A DNA stretch of 64,000 nt from Rhodobacteraceae bacterium UBA6796 (GCA_002452815.1 DKFM01000018.1:124001-188000); one strand, 5' to 3'; shown: positions 47,152 to 56,496, numbered from the stretch's first letter. The notes: generated by a model from the letters alone, not told the origin. Made by a program: numbers and translations.

Positions 47152-48134
47152 TGTTGCCCCCGCATGCGCCAGATCAGATGCAGGAAAACCGGCGCGCCGA
47201 CGAGCGCCATCAGCACCCCCAGTTTCAGGTCGCGCCCGGGCAGGACCAGCCGCACGGCGATGTCGGCGGCCAGCACCAGAATCGCGCCCCCCAGTGCGGC
47301 GGCGGGCAGCAATGCGGCCGGACGCGCGCCGACCAGAGGGCGCAAGAGATGCGGCACCACCAGCCCCACGAAGCCCACCGCCCCGGCGACGGCGGTCGCG
47401 GCGCCTACCGTGCAGGCGACGCCGGCCACCACCCCCAGCCGCAGCCCGCGCAGATTGATCCCCATCGAGGCCGCGGCATCCTCGCCCAGCGTCAGCACAT
47501 CAAGCCCGCGCCCGCAGCGCAGCAGCATCAGCCCCCCCAGGGCCATCAGCGGCAGCGCCATCAGCACATGGGTGAAGGACCGATCCGCCAGCGATCCCAT
47601 CATCCAGAACACGATCTCATTGGCGGCAAAGGGATTGGGCGAGAGGTTCAGCACCAGCGCGGTCAGTGCCGAGGCCAGCGCCGAAAGCGCGATCCCGGCG
47701 AGGATCAGCGCCAGAGAACTGCTGCCCGATCCGGCCAGCAGCAGGATCAGCGCGACCCCCAGTCCCGCCCCGCACAGCGCCGCCACCGGCAGCGCGAGCG
47801 TGAACAGCGCGGCCAGCCCGGTCTGGATCGCCAGCACCGCCCCAAGGGCCGCCGCGGCCGAGATGCCGATCACCCCGGGTTCGGCCATCGGGTTGCGCAG
47901 ATAGCCTTGCATCGCGGCGCCCGACAGGCCGAGGCTCGCGCCGATCATCACCGCCAGAATGGCGCGCGGCAGGCGGATTTCGCGCATCACAAGGGTGAGC
48001 GGCCCATGCCCGCCCTCGATCAGCGCGGCAAGGCTTTCACCGGGGCCGACCGGCGCCGGCCCGGTGACGAGCGCGGCCAGAAACAGCAGCACGACCAGCG
48101 CGCCCAGTGCCCCAAGCAGACGTGCCTGTGTCAT
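47148..48134 (-). CDS. btuC: Cobamide ABC transporter permease BtuC
   Basis: 328 residues with about nine to ten membrane segments of the FecCD/BtuC fold. Motifs include PRAILAVMIGASLGLSGAAM, RNPMAEPGVIGISAAAALG, AAASMGINLRGLR and a cytoplasmic-loop GFVGLVVPHLLRPLVG, all diagnostic. It overlaps btuF and btuD by four bases on each side. Confidence 0.93.
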   Translation of the reverse strand: MTQARLLGALGALVVLLFLAALVTGPAPVGPGESLAALIEGGHGPLTLVMREIRLPRAILAVMIGASLGLSGAAMQGYLRNPMAEPGVIGISAAAALGAVLAIQTGLAALFTLALPVAALCGAGLGVALILLLAGSGSSSLALILAGIALSALASALTALVLNLSPNPFAANEIVFWMMGSLADRSFTHVLMALPLMALGGLMLLRCGRGLDVLTLGEDAAASMGINLRGLRLGVVAGVACTVGAATAVAGAVGFVGLVVPHLLRPLVGARPAALLPAAALGGAILVLAADIAVRLVLPGRDLKLGVLMALVGAPVFLHLIWRMRGQQ

Positions 48135-48973
48135 TCCTGGCCCCCCATGTCGTCGCGCGTGGCGCGCAGCCGCTCTATCGCCGCCAGCACCGACGGCAGG
48201 CCGCAGATCCAGTCTCGGTCCTGCATCGCGGTCCGGTCGCCCGACAGGGCCAGAAGGGCGGGGTGTGACAGCACCTCTTCGGCGCGCGAGGCGCCGGGAT
48301 AGGGCTGGCCCGAAATCACCAGATCCGGGTTGGCCAGGATCAGCGCCTCGAGCGGCAGCACCCCGCCTTGCGGCAGGCCCATCGAGGCCGCCAGATGTTC
48401 GAACCCGGCTGCCTCGATGATTTCACCCGACAGGCTGCGATCGCCCGAGGTATAGCCATTGGCCGCATAGGTTGCCGCCGTCGGGCGCGGCGCCGTGACC
48501 GCCGAAGCGGGCGCGGCAATCTCTGCCAGCCGTGCCGAAAATGCCTCTGCCATCGCTTGCCCCTCGGCGTCGCGCCCCAGCGTGCGGCCCATGTCGAGCA
48601 TGCCCTGCCGCACGTCCAGCAGCGAATAGGCGGGGTCGAAGATCACCACCGCGATGCCCAGCCGCTGCAGCATCGCGACGGTGGCCTGCGCGGTGAACCT
48701 GCCCGCCAGCACCAGATCCGGCCTGAGCAGATAGACCTCTTCGGCAAGGCCGTGATTGACCGGATAGGCCCGTGCCTCCGCGGCCATCACCGAGGCGCGC
48801 GGGTCCTGTGCCAGATAGGTGACCGACACAAGCTGCCCCGGCGCGGCCAGCATCATCGCCAGCTGATCTGTGCACAGGTTGATCGAGACCACGCGGCCGG
48901 GCGCCTCGGCAAAAGCGGGCAGCGCAAGGCTGCCCGCGAGTGCGAGGGCGGCAAGACGCCCCCGGATCACCAT
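48131..48973 (-). CDS. btuF: Periplasmic cobamide-binding protein BtuF
   Basis: 280 residues. A signal peptide (LAALALAGSLALPAFAEAP) precedes a class III (helical-hinge) binding protein: VVSINLCTDQLAMMLAAPGQ, YLLRPDLVLAGRF and ANPDLVISGQPY. It delivers cobamides to BtuCD. The start overlaps the btuB stop by seven bases. Confidence 0.9.
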   Translation of the reverse strand: MVIRGRLAALALAGSLALPAFAEAPGRVVSINLCTDQLAMMLAAPGQLVSVTYLAQDPRASVMAAEARAYPVNHGLAEEVYLLRPDLVLAGRFTAQATVAMLQRLGIAVVIFDPAYSLLDVRQGMLDMGRTLGRDAEGQAMAEAFSARLAEIAAPASAVTAPRPTAATYAANGYTSGDRSLSGEIIEAAGFEHLAASMGLPQGGVLPLEALILANPDLVISGQPYPGASRAEEVLSHPALLALSGDRTAMQDRDWICGLPSVLAAIERLRATRDDMGGQE

Positions 48974-50895
48974 TTGGCCGACAGCCCCAGATAGGCGGTG
49001 CGGCTTTGGCCGTAATAGCCCCAGGCTTCGGAATAATCCGCATCGAACAGGTTCACGATGCGGCCCGTCAGCGCGACATTCGCGGTCAGGTCATAGCGCG
49101 CGGCCAGATCGACCGTGGTGAACTGCGGCAGCTTGCTGATCGTGCCCGATCCCGCCCCGAACCATTCCTGATCGTAGCTGCCCGCAACATGGCGCAGATC
49201 GGCGCTTACATTCGCGCGCCCGTCCAGAATGTCGGCGCTGGCCTGCAGTCCGAATTCATGGGCCGGACGCCGCACCAGACGCTCGCCGCCGGGGCTGCGG
49301 CCATGGGTATAGGTGTAACTTCCGGCCAGATGCAGCCAGTCGTTGGCCTGCCAGGTGGCGCTCAGTTCCACCCCCTTGCGCGTGCTGGTGCCGGCAAGGT
49401 TGGTCGCGCTGGTGCCGGTGCTGGCGATCATGTCCTCGATATCGCTCTGGAACAGGGTCACCCCGAGTGTGCCGCGCCCTTCCGGCAGATCCAGATCGGC
49501 CCCGAGTTCATAGCTCAGGCTGTGTTCGGGTTTCAGATCCGGGTTGCCGGTGAACAGGCCGGGCGTATAGCCGAACTGCTCGTACATCGTCGGATAGACC
49601 GTCGCCCGCCCGACCGAGCCGCGCAGCCGCAGTGCTGAACCGGGCTGGCGCCAGGCGGCCGACAGGTTCCACGAGGTCGGGTCCTCGAAAACGTCGATGA
49701 CATCGTGGCGGACGCCCGCCTGCAGGTCGAGCCCGTTGTCGAACCGTCCCTGATATTCCAGCGCGACCGAACGGCTGTTGCGGCTTTCCTTGCCCGTCGA
49801 CCAGGCCGTCGCAACATCGAAGGTCTCGCGTTCGGCTTCCAGCAAAAGGTTCAGCTTTTGCGCCGCCCCCCGGGCCTCGGTTCCATCGGGCGCGAAGCTG
49901 CCGGTGTATTTCAGCGCCTGGCGGGTGGAGCCATAGTTCGACACGCCCCAGCTGGGGGAATCGTAGCTGGTGTCCTGGTCCATCGCGGACAGCTCCAGCC
50001 GGTTCAGCAACCGCCCGTCCAGCGCCTCGGCCTCGGCCCAGAGGGTGCCATAGCTTTCGTCCCGATCCGCGGTATCGCCGGAATCGACGATGTAATCCTC
50101 GGGGCGGGTCGCGGCGCTGTCGGTGCCGTCATAGCCGTAGGATTGCGTGAAATGGCGCAGGCTGAAGCCGATCGTGACACTGTCGGTCACCGCGTGGTCG
50201 CCGTTCAGCGACACGGTGTCCATATTGTTGAACTCGGTATCGCCGCCAGTGCGCGATCCGTCTTCGCCGTCAGAGCGGCGGCTCTCGGCGGCAAAGGACA
50301 GCTGCCCGCGCGCGAACCCCTGCCGCAGAGAGGCGTTGAGCATATGGCTGTCCAGGCCGCCCAGTTCGACGCCGCCGCCATAAGACAGGCCCGGCTTGTC
50401 CGCCTTCTGCGTGGTGATCGCGATCACCCCCGCCATCGCACTGGTGCCGTAAAGCGTGGCCTGCGGCCCGCGCAGCACCTCGATACTGTCGATGTCGGCG
50501 GCCGACAGTCCCGAAAAGCTGTAGCTGCCATTGGTGGTGGTGTTCACCTCGACCCCGTCGATCAGCACCAGCGTGTGATTGCTTTCCCCGCCCCGAATGA
50601 AGACCGAGGTCATGCTGTCGCCGGTGGATACGACCGACAGCCCCGGCAGGGCCCTAAGGGCGCTTTCCACGGTCTTGAGGCCGCGCCGGGCGATCTCTTC
50701 TCGGGTGACCTTGCTGTAGGCGCGGGTGAAATTGTCCTTGGCGATGCCGGTCAGGCCGCCAGAGACAAGGATTTCATCCAACAGGAAGACATCGGATGTC
50801 GTGGCCTCTTGCGAATGGCCGACGGCAGGCGTGACGAAGCAGGCTGCGGAAAGCAGCAGAAAGCGCAAAGCGCGGGCAGAACACATGGTTTCCAT
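48967..50895 (-). CDS. btuB: TonB-dependent cobamide outer-membrane receptor BtuB
   Basis: 642 residues. A signal peptide (CSARALRFLLLSAACFVTPA) is followed by a plug domain (GLKTVESALRALPGLSVVS, then VFIRGGESNHTLVLIDGVEVN, LRGPQATLYGTSAMAGVI), then a beta-barrel ending in the aromatic residue of LSAKW. It imports cobamides across the outer membrane with TonB. The ATG at 50895 is chosen, with 50886 as alternative; extension to 51123 would run into the riboswitch. It is the first gene of btuBFCD-cbiZ-unknown. Confidence 0.93.
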   Translation of the reverse strand: METMCSARALRFLLLSAACFVTPAVGHSQEATTSDVFLLDEILVSGGLTGIAKDNFTRAYSKVTREEIARRGLKTVESALRALPGLSVVSTGDSMTSVFIRGGESNHTLVLIDGVEVNTTTNGSYSFSGLSAADIDSIEVLRGPQATLYGTSAMAGVIAITTQKADKPGLSYGGGVELGGLDSHMLNASLRQGFARGQLSFAAESRRSDGEDGSRTGGDTEFNNMDTVSLNGDHAVTDSVTIGFSLRHFTQSYGYDGTDSAATRPEDYIVDSGDTADRDESYGTLWAEAEALDGRLLNRLELSAMDQDTSYDSPSWGVSNYGSTRQALKYTGSFAPDGTEARGAAQKLNLLLEAERETFDVATAWSTGKESRNSRSVALEYQGRFDNGLDLQAGVRHDVIDVFEDPTSWNLSAAWRQPGSALRLRGSVGRATVYPTMYEQFGYTPGLFTGNPDLKPEHSLSYELGADLDLPEGRGTLGVTLFQSDIEDMIASTGTSATNLAGTSTRKGVELSATWQANDWLHLAGSYTYTHGRSPGGERLVRRPAHEFGLQASADILDGRANVSADLRHVAGSYDQEWFGAGSGTISKLPQFTTVDLAARYDLTANVALTGRIVNLFDADYSEAWGYYGQSRTAYLGLSAKW

Positions 50896-51055
50896 CCCCT
50901 TGGCGGGCCCGAAAGCCCGCAATGCAAATCCAACGGGCGAAGCCCGCGTGACCAAAAGACGCCTGCGAAGAGGTCTCCGCAGACAGCGACCAGTGTCACC
51001 TCTGCGGATCATGCCGCTCCCATGGCGCGCCCCGCGCCCGGAAAGGGTGATCGTC

Positions 51056-51200
51056 CAAGCAGGTCTCCTGGCTCGCGGGTCGAAGCTTGGCCTGCCTTCC
51101 CGGGGAACCCCCAGTGGCGTCATTGGCCTTGCTCACCGCTCACAGTTGCGGGGGCAGCCACGGTCTGGGCCGAAGCCGTTCCGTGTTCCCTTTTAATCCG
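51056..51200 (-). promoter_or_regulatory. Cobalamin (AdoCbl) riboswitch upstream of btuB
   Basis: Read on the minus strand the leader holds the class-defining elements in order: GGGAACACGG, GCTGCCCCCGCAACTGTGA, GCCACTGGG, GGGAAGGC and the B12-box-like AGCCAGGAGACCTGC. It lies 160-300 bases before the btuB start. When bound to adenosylcobalamin it should reduce expression of the uptake operon. Confidence 0.93.
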
Positions 51201-51326
51201 GCCGGATGGCCGGAACTTGAACGCGGCCAAGGAAAGACAAGTTTTCCGCGAAGTCAAGCCCGCATCGCACGGGCTGTCCGGCGCCAGTCGACGGCAGGGG
51301 AGCAGATCTTCGTGCGGGGCAGCGCA

Positions 51327-51341
51327 TGTTATGAAGTAACT
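51327..51341. promoter_or_regulatory. Zur-box-like palindrome
   Basis: GTTATGAAGTAAC (51328-51340) is a 13-base near palindrome with GTTA/TAAC arms. It resembles the alphaproteobacterial Zur site core GTTAT-N3-ATAAC with one substitution, and is about 60 bases before the zevA-like gene. Confidence 0.5.
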
Positions 51342-51401
51342 TCGGTGCGAGGCGTGGGGCGGGCGCTTGTCAGGCGGGGGGCGGTGCCGCTAGATCGGGG
51401 C

Positions 51402-52079
51402 ATGACCCAGGTACGCCTTTCGCCCCGTTCCCTCACGCTCGCCTGTTTTGCGCTGGCGGTTCTTGCCGCGCAGCCGGCGGCCGCGCATCCGCATCTGTTC
51501 GTCGATGTCACCCACAGCCTTCTGTTCGATGCCGACGGGCGGCTTGTCGGGCTGCGGGCACGCTGGGATTATGACGAGATGTTCACGCTGCTGATGGTCG
51601 AAGACGGCAAATACGACCGCAACGGCGATGGCAGGGTTGCGGGCGATGAGATGGCGGCGTTCCAGACCTGGGATGCGGATTGGCCTGCGGACTATGGCGG
51701 CGATATCGAGATCGAACTCGCCGGGCAGCCGGTGGCCTTGCAGGGGCCGAGCGACTGGGCCGCTGAATGGCATGACGGGCGCGCGGTTTCGGTGCATACC
51801 CGGATGCTGCGGGCGCCGCTGGATCTGACGGGCCGCGAGTTGGTGATCCGCCCGTACGACCCGGATTTCTATACCGCCTACACGGTCGTCGCGCCCCCCC
51901 GGTTCGAAGGCCGCGGCGATTGCCATGCCGCGGTGTTCGAGGCGGACCCGGGCGCGGTGTCCGATGAACTCGCCGCCGCGATTGCCGAACTCAGCCCCGA
52001 GGTCACCCCCGCCGATGCCGGTCTGCCCGCGGTCGGCCGGCTTTATGCCGATGAGGAACGGATCACATGCGGCAAGTAG
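51402..52079 (+). CDS. DUF1007 periplasmic protein (ZevA-like)
   Basis: 225 residues. A signal peptide (LACFALAVLAAQPAAAHPH) precedes a DUF1007 domain with HPHLFVDVTHSLLFDADG and LRARWDYDEMFTLLMVEDG, then DRNGDGRV, an EF-hand-like acidic loop. DUF1007 proteins pair with NicO-type permeases; the Haemophilus pair ZevAB is implicated in zinc uptake. It overlaps the next gene by 13 bases. The nearby Zur-box-like site supports zinc control. The mature protein's opening HPH is a likely metal-binding site. Confidence 0.82.
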   Translation: MTQVRLSPRSLTLACFALAVLAAQPAAAHPHLFVDVTHSLLFDADGRLVGLRARWDYDEMFTLLMVEDGKYDRNGDGRVAGDEMAAFQTWDADWPADYGGDIEIELAGQPVALQGPSDWAAEWHDGRAVSVHTRMLRAPLDLTGRELVIRPYDPDFYTAYTVVAPPRFEGRGDCHAAVFEADPGAVSDELAAAIAELSPEVTPADAGLPAVGRLYADEERITCGK

Positions 52080-52948
52080 GGGCGCTGTCGGTGCTGGCCC
52101 TGGTGGTGCTGGCTGCCGCTGTGGCCTGGCATCTGGGGCTGTTCGCGCAGGCGCGCGGTGCGCTTGTCGCGGCACAGCGCGCGTTTCAGGCGCCGCTGGC
52201 CGAGGGGGTGCGCGCGCTCAAGGCGCATCAGCCGGGCGCGGTGGCCGGGCTGATCTGGCTGGGGTTTCTGTATGGCGTGCTGCATGCGGCGGGGCCGGGG
52301 CATGGCAAGGTGGTGCTGGGGGCCTGGGCGTTCTCGGCGCGGGCGCGGCTGCTGAAGGTTGCGGCCATCACGCTGGCGGCAAGCCTGGCGCAGGCGGCGG
52401 TGGCAATCGGGCTGGTGCTGGCCGGGGCCTGGGCGTTCGGGCTGGGACGCAGCCAGCTGACGGGTCTGGCAGAGGGACCAGTGACACGGGCGGGCGAATG
52501 GGCGCTGGTGGCACTGGGGCTTTTTCTGGTTCTGCGCGGGGCGTTTGGCCTGCGCCGGGGCAGGGGCGCCGCGCAGCTTGCGCAGCCCGTCGCGCACAGG
52601 CATGATGACGGGTGCGGGTGCGGGCATGCCCATGCCCCGGCCCCCGAGGTGGCGGCCCGCGCTGACCTGCCAGAGGCGCTGATGCTGATTGCCGGTGTGG
52701 CGTTGCGGCCCTGCACCGGGGCGGTGTTCGTGATGCTGCTGACCGTGTTGATCGGCGCGCCGCTGGCGGGTGCGGCGGCGGTGCTGGCGATGGGATTGGG
52801 CACGGCGCTTGTCACCCTGGCGGTGGCGCTTGCCAGCGCGAAACTCGGGACCGAGGTTCTGAGCGGGGCACAGGGGCGGCGTTTGCGTCGCGCCGCCGAT
52901 GCTGCGCAGATCGCGGTCGGGCTGGGGATCGTCGCGCTTTATCTGTGA
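52067..52948 (+). CDS. NicO/RcnA-family metal permease (ZevB-like)
   Basis: 293 residues with about six membrane spans. GVLHAAGPGHGKVVLGAWAF in the second span is the HxxxGPGHGK-type metal motif of NicO permeases, and the later LRPCTGAVFVMLLTV segment is also characteristic. A cytoplasmic or periplasmic His/Cys-rich loop HRHDDGCGCGHAHAP near residue 185 probably binds metal. The 13-base overlap with the DUF1007 gene indicates a two-component system. Zinc is the likely ion by context; nickel/cobalt cannot be excluded. Confidence 0.85.
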   Translation: MRQVGALSVLALVVLAAAVAWHLGLFAQARGALVAAQRAFQAPLAEGVRALKAHQPGAVAGLIWLGFLYGVLHAAGPGHGKVVLGAWAFSARARLLKVAAITLAASLAQAAVAIGLVLAGAWAFGLGRSQLTGLAEGPVTRAGEWALVALGLFLVLRGAFGLRRGRGAAQLAQPVAHRHDDGCGCGHAHAPAPEVAARADLPEALMLIAGVALRPCTGAVFVMLLTVLIGAPLAGAAAVLAMGLGTALVTLAVALASAKLGTEVLSGAQGRRLRRAADAAQIAVGLGIVALYL

Positions 52949-52956
52949 GCCGGGGG

Positions 52957-53883
52957 TTATCGGGCGGTGCGCAGCGTGGCCGAGGGGGACTCGCCGAATT
53001 GCGCGGTATAAGCCGCCGAGAACCGGCCCAGATGCAAGAACCCCCATTTCATCGCAACGTCGGTGACGCGGGTATCGGGGTCGGCCTGCCGCAGATCGCG
53101 GCGGGCGCCGTCCAGGCGGTGCCTGCGCAGCCATTCGACCGGGCCGATGCCCGCCGTCTGCAGGAAAGCCCGGTGCAGCGCGGGTACCGGCACGCCCAGT
53201 TCTGCCGCCAGCGCGGACACCGAAGGCGTTTCCAGCGCGCCGGCTTGCATCAGCGCCTGCGCGCGGCGGAAGATGTGGTAATCGCCGCGCGTGCCGGACC
53301 CCAGCGCGACCGCCTCGCGCCGGGCCCGCCCCCACAGCCTGCCAAGGTTGTAAAGCACCAGATCCGGGGTCAGCGCGCTGATCCCGCCCGAAGTGGCCAG
53401 AAGCAGCGTGAACCATTCCGCCAGCAGCCGGACCTCCTGCGCCTCGGGCAAAGCCAGAAAGGCGCCTTCCAACACCATCCGGGCCGGGTTTTCGTCCAGA
53501 TCCCGGGCCAGAAGCGCCTGATCGGCCTCGACCATAAGCACCTCGGCCCCGGCGGGCAGAACCGCCAGATGTTCCTCGCCGCCGCGGATGAAGCCGGTCA
53601 GCCCCTGCGCGCAGCTTTGCGCGTTGAACCGCCACGGGCCCGCGCGCACCAGCGACTGGCAGAAGATCACCCGCCCCTCGGGCGGCGCGGTGCTTTGCTC
53701 GACCGCGCGCTCCACCCGCTCGCGGCTGACGGTGATCCCGGGCAGGGTCAACTGTTCGATCACGCCGCGATAGGGGCCGGGTTCGGTTTGCGCATAGCGT
53801 TGGGTCCAGCCGGTCAGGCCGCGTTCCTGTTCGGAACCGTCGATGAATTGCTGGGTGGAACGCTGAGCGGGAATCGGCTGCAT
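52957..53883 (-). CDS. AraC family regulator, probably of the amine dehydrogenase cluster
   Basis: 308 residues. The C-terminal DNA-binding half has two helix-turn-helix units (SVSALAAELGVPVPALHRAF and VTDVAMKWGFLHLGRFSAAY) typical of AraC/EutR-like proteins. The N-terminal sensor domain is unrelated to those I can name. It is divergent from aauB with 287 bases between, so it most likely activates the aau genes in response to an aromatic amine. It is convergent with the NicO gene (eight bases apart). Confidence 0.85.
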   Translation of the reverse strand: MQPIPAQRSTQQFIDGSEQERGLTGWTQRYAQTEPGPYRGVIEQLTLPGITVSRERVERAVEQSTAPPEGRVIFCQSLVRAGPWRFNAQSCAQGLTGFIRGGEEHLAVLPAGAEVLMVEADQALLARDLDENPARMVLEGAFLALPEAQEVRLLAEWFTLLLATSGGISALTPDLVLYNLGRLWGRARREAVALGSGTRGDYHIFRRAQALMQAGALETPSVSALAAELGVPVPALHRAFLQTAGIGPVEWLRRHRLDGARRDLRQADPDTRVTDVAMKWGFLHLGRFSAAYTAQFGESPSATLRTAR

Positions 53884-54170
53884 GGTCTCTTGCCTGAGCT
53901 GCGAGTCGGAGCGCGATCATGCGGCGCCCGGAGGCCATAGCGTGTAAAGTGGCGCGTGCGGCGCAAGGCGCGCCCGCCCCGGGGCCTGCCCGCGTTTTCG
54001 CCACCGCCGGGGTGAGGTGCCGAAAATTTGCGCGCCTTCCGTTTCGGAGCGCGTCTGCGCGGTTCTTCAACTGACTGAAAAACAGGCGATATTTCTGCCC
54101 CCGCGTGGATAGCGGCCTGCGGTGTCGCCCCTCTAGCCTGAAAACGGGACTTTCTGGATGGAGTGAAACC

Positions 54171-55328
54171 GTGTCCGAACCGACCACCTTGCGCCGCTGT
54201 CTGCGGCCCGCCGCGCTGGCCTTGCCGCTGGCCCTGTCATTCGCCTCGGCCACGCTTGCCGAGGATTTCGTGCCTGAAGTCGTGACCACCAAACCGGCCA
54301 TCGACCCGGGCGCCAATGTCTTCGTGTCCGAACAACAATGGATCGGCGCGGGCTCGATCGCCGTGTTCAACCAGGAAACGCTCAAGCTGCAGGAGCAGCT
54401 GCCCGTGGGCGCGATGGGGCTGATGGCGATCACCCCGGACGGCAAGACCGCCTATGCGGTGTCGTCCTACATGAAGCGCATCACCTACGGCGCCAACGAG
54501 ATGGCGCTGACCTCTTATGATGTGACGACCGGCGTCATCGGCCCCGAGGTGATCTTGCCGCCCAAGGCCGCGATGGCACTGGGTTATGCGATGCTGCTGC
54601 GGTTCAGCCCGGATCAGAAATTCATGCTGGTGCAGAACGCCACGCCCGCCTCGTCGATCACGGTGGTCGATCTGGCCAGCGGGGCGGTGACGCAGGAACT
54701 GCCGACGCCCGGGTGCTGGGGGATCTATCCGGCGCTGAGCGGCACCAAATTTTCGACGATCTGCGGGGACGGCACATTCGCGAGCTACACCCTGTCCGAA
54801 GACGGCGCCAGCGCCGAAAAGACGGTCAGCGCGCCGGTCTTCGATGCCGATGCCGACCCGATCTTCGTGCAGGATGCGCGGCTGGGCGACACGCTTTATT
54901 TCGCCACCTACAAGGGCAAGCTGATCGGTCTGTCGGATGCGGGGGACGCGATCGAGAAAGTGTCGGAAACCGACATCGTCGCCGGGGTCGAGGGCAACTG
55001 GGCACCGGGCGGCTATGGCATGATGGCCGCGGCGGCCGGCAAGGGGGCGCTGTTCATCTCGATGCACCCCGATGCCAAGGACGGCAGCCAGAAGACCGCC
55101 TCCAAGGAAATCTGGGCGGTCGATCCGGTCGCGGGCAAGGTGCTGGCCCGCTCTGAAGCCGAGGGGATGGGGTCGTTCACCGTCACCCCGGGTGCAGAAC
55201 CGCTGCTGTTTGGCACCTCCGAAGAGGGCAAGCTGCTGAAATTCACCGTGGGTGAGGATTACGCGCTGACCAAGGCGGGCGAGGTCGATGTCGTGGGCTT
55301 CGCGATGCATGTCGCGGTGACGGAATGA
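54171..55328 (+). CDS. aauB: Aralkylamine dehydrogenase heavy (beta-propeller) subunit
   Basis: 385 residues from a GTG at 54171 with GGAGTG upstream. An N-terminal signal peptide (ALALPLALSFASATLAED) targets the periplasm. The rest is a seven-bladed propeller of the MauB/AauB family: VFVSEQQWIGAGSIAVFNQE, MGLMAITPDGKTAYAVSSY, CWGIYPALSGTKFSTICGDG and VDPVAGKVLARSE. It binds the TTQ-bearing small subunit encoded by aauA. Assignment to the aromatic rather than methylamine enzyme rests on aauA. It overlaps mauE by ATGA. Confidence 0.9.
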   Translation: MSEPTTLRRCLRPAALALPLALSFASATLAEDFVPEVVTTKPAIDPGANVFVSEQQWIGAGSIAVFNQETLKLQEQLPVGAMGLMAITPDGKTAYAVSSYMKRITYGANEMALTSYDVTTGVIGPEVILPPKAAMALGYAMLLRFSPDQKFMLVQNATPASSITVVDLASGAVTQELPTPGCWGIYPALSGTKFSTICGDGTFASYTLSEDGASAEKTVSAPVFDADADPIFVQDARLGDTLYFATYKGKLIGLSDAGDAIEKVSETDIVAGVEGNWAPGGYGMMAAAAGKGALFISMHPDAKDGSQKTASKEIWAVDPVAGKVLARSEAEGMGSFTVTPGAEPLLFGTSEEGKLLKFTVGEDYALTKAGEVDVVGFAMHVAVTE

Positions 55329-55888
55329 GCGGCGCGCTGACACAGGCCGCTTCGGTCGAGGCGCTGGCCTCGGCTTCGGCGGCGGCCTTCGCGGCCTTCC
55401 TGTTCGCCCGTGCGGCACTGCACAAGGCGTGGGATTTCACCGCCTTCACCGGCTTCGTGCAGGACTACGACCTGCTGCCCGCCGCGCTGGTGCGTCTGGC
55501 ATCGGCCCTGCTGCTGGCGGCTGAAATCGCCGTGGTCGCGGCCATGCTGATCCCCGGCGCCCGTCTGCCGGGGCTGGTGCTGGGCGCGGTGATCTTGCTG
55601 GGCTACGCGCTGGCGATGGGCATCAACGTGGCCCGGGGCCGCCGCTATGTCGAATGTGGCTGCGGCGGGGCGGTGCAACCGATCACACCCGCGCTTCTGA
55701 TCCGCAATGCGGTGCTGGCGGCGGTTTTGCTGGCGGGCGCCGCGATGGTGCCCGGCGCGCTTGCCTGGACCGAGGCCGTGGCGGCCATCGCCGCCGCGCT
55801 GATCGCCTTCGCCGGCTATGTCATGGCCGAGCAAATTCTCTCGAATGCCGCCTATCTGCTGCGGCGCGAACAAGGAAACACCCAATGA
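55325..55888 (+). CDS. mauE: Amine dehydrogenase maturation protein MauE
   Basis: 187 residues with about five membrane segments (SASAAAFAAFLFARAALHKAW, ASALLLAAEIAVVAAMLI, LVLGAVILLGYALAMGIN and others). CGCGG near residue 115 is the conserved thiol motif of MauE/DoxX-like proteins. MauE and MauD are needed for folding and disulfide formation in the small subunit. Four-base overlaps link it to aauB and mauD. Confidence 0.9.
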   Translation: MSGALTQAASVEALASASAAAFAAFLFARAALHKAWDFTAFTGFVQDYDLLPAALVRLASALLLAAEIAVVAAMLIPGARLPGLVLGAVILLGYALAMGINVARGRRYVECGCGGAVQPITPALLIRNAVLAAVLLAGAAMVPGALAWTEAVAAIAAALIAFAGYVMAEQILSNAAYLLRREQGNTQ

Positions 55889-56484
55889 CTGCGCTGACTT
55901 TTCTCGTGGCCGTGCTCTTTGCGATGGTGATCGCGCTGACCGTGGCCGTTTTCGCGCTGGCCCGCCAGGTCGGCGTGCTGTTCGAACGCATCGCGCCGAT
56001 GGGGGCGCTGGTCAACGACTCCGGCCCGAAGATCGGCGAGGCATCGCCGCGGTTCGAACTGGCGTCGCTGACGCAGACCGCGCCGGTCAGCATCGGCCCG
56101 CGCGAGGGACGTGCGACGCTGCTGTTCTTCCTCTCGCCGACCTGCCCGGTGTGCAAGAAACTGCTGCCGATCCTGAAATCCGCCCGCACCAGCGAAAGCG
56201 GCTGGCTCGATGTGGTGCTGGCCTCGGATGGCGATGAGGACAAGCTGAAACGCTTCATCGACACCGCCGATCTGGGCGCCTTCGCCTTCGTCAACTCGAC
56301 CGAGCTGGGGCTGGCCTATCGCGTTTCGCGGCTGCCCTTCGCGGTGCTGCTGGGGCCTGACGGCACGATCCGCTCGAAAGGGCTGATCAATTCGCGCGAA
56401 CAGCTCGACAGCCTGTTCAACGCCCATGACATGGGGGTGGCCACGATCCAGACCTGGCTCGACCGCCCGGCAATCACCTCTTGA
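55885..56484 (+). CDS. mauD: Thioredoxin-like maturation protein MauD
   Basis: 199 residues. One N-terminal membrane anchor (LTFLVAVLFAMVIALTVAVFAL) is followed by a thioredoxin fold facing the periplasm. The active motif is SPTCPVCKKLLP (CPVC) near residue 91, and SRLPFAVLLGPDG is the cis-Pro region. It isomerises or forms the multiple disulfides of the TTQ subunit. Order aauB-mauE-mauD-aauA is that of known TTQ clusters. Confidence 0.92.
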   Translation: MTALTFLVAVLFAMVIALTVAVFALARQVGVLFERIAPMGALVNDSGPKIGEASPRFELASLTQTAPVSIGPREGRATLLFFLSPTCPVCKKLLPILKSARTSESGWLDVVLASDGDEDKLKRFIDTADLGAFAFVNSTELGLAYRVSRLPFAVLLGPDGTIRSKGLINSREQLDSLFNAHDMGVATIQTWLDRPAITS

Positions 56485-56496
56485 GGAGCCTGACAG

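Noticed and set aside
50896..51123. Extended N-terminus of btuB
   Set aside because: It would run into the cobalamin riboswitch, and the signal peptide begins at 50895.
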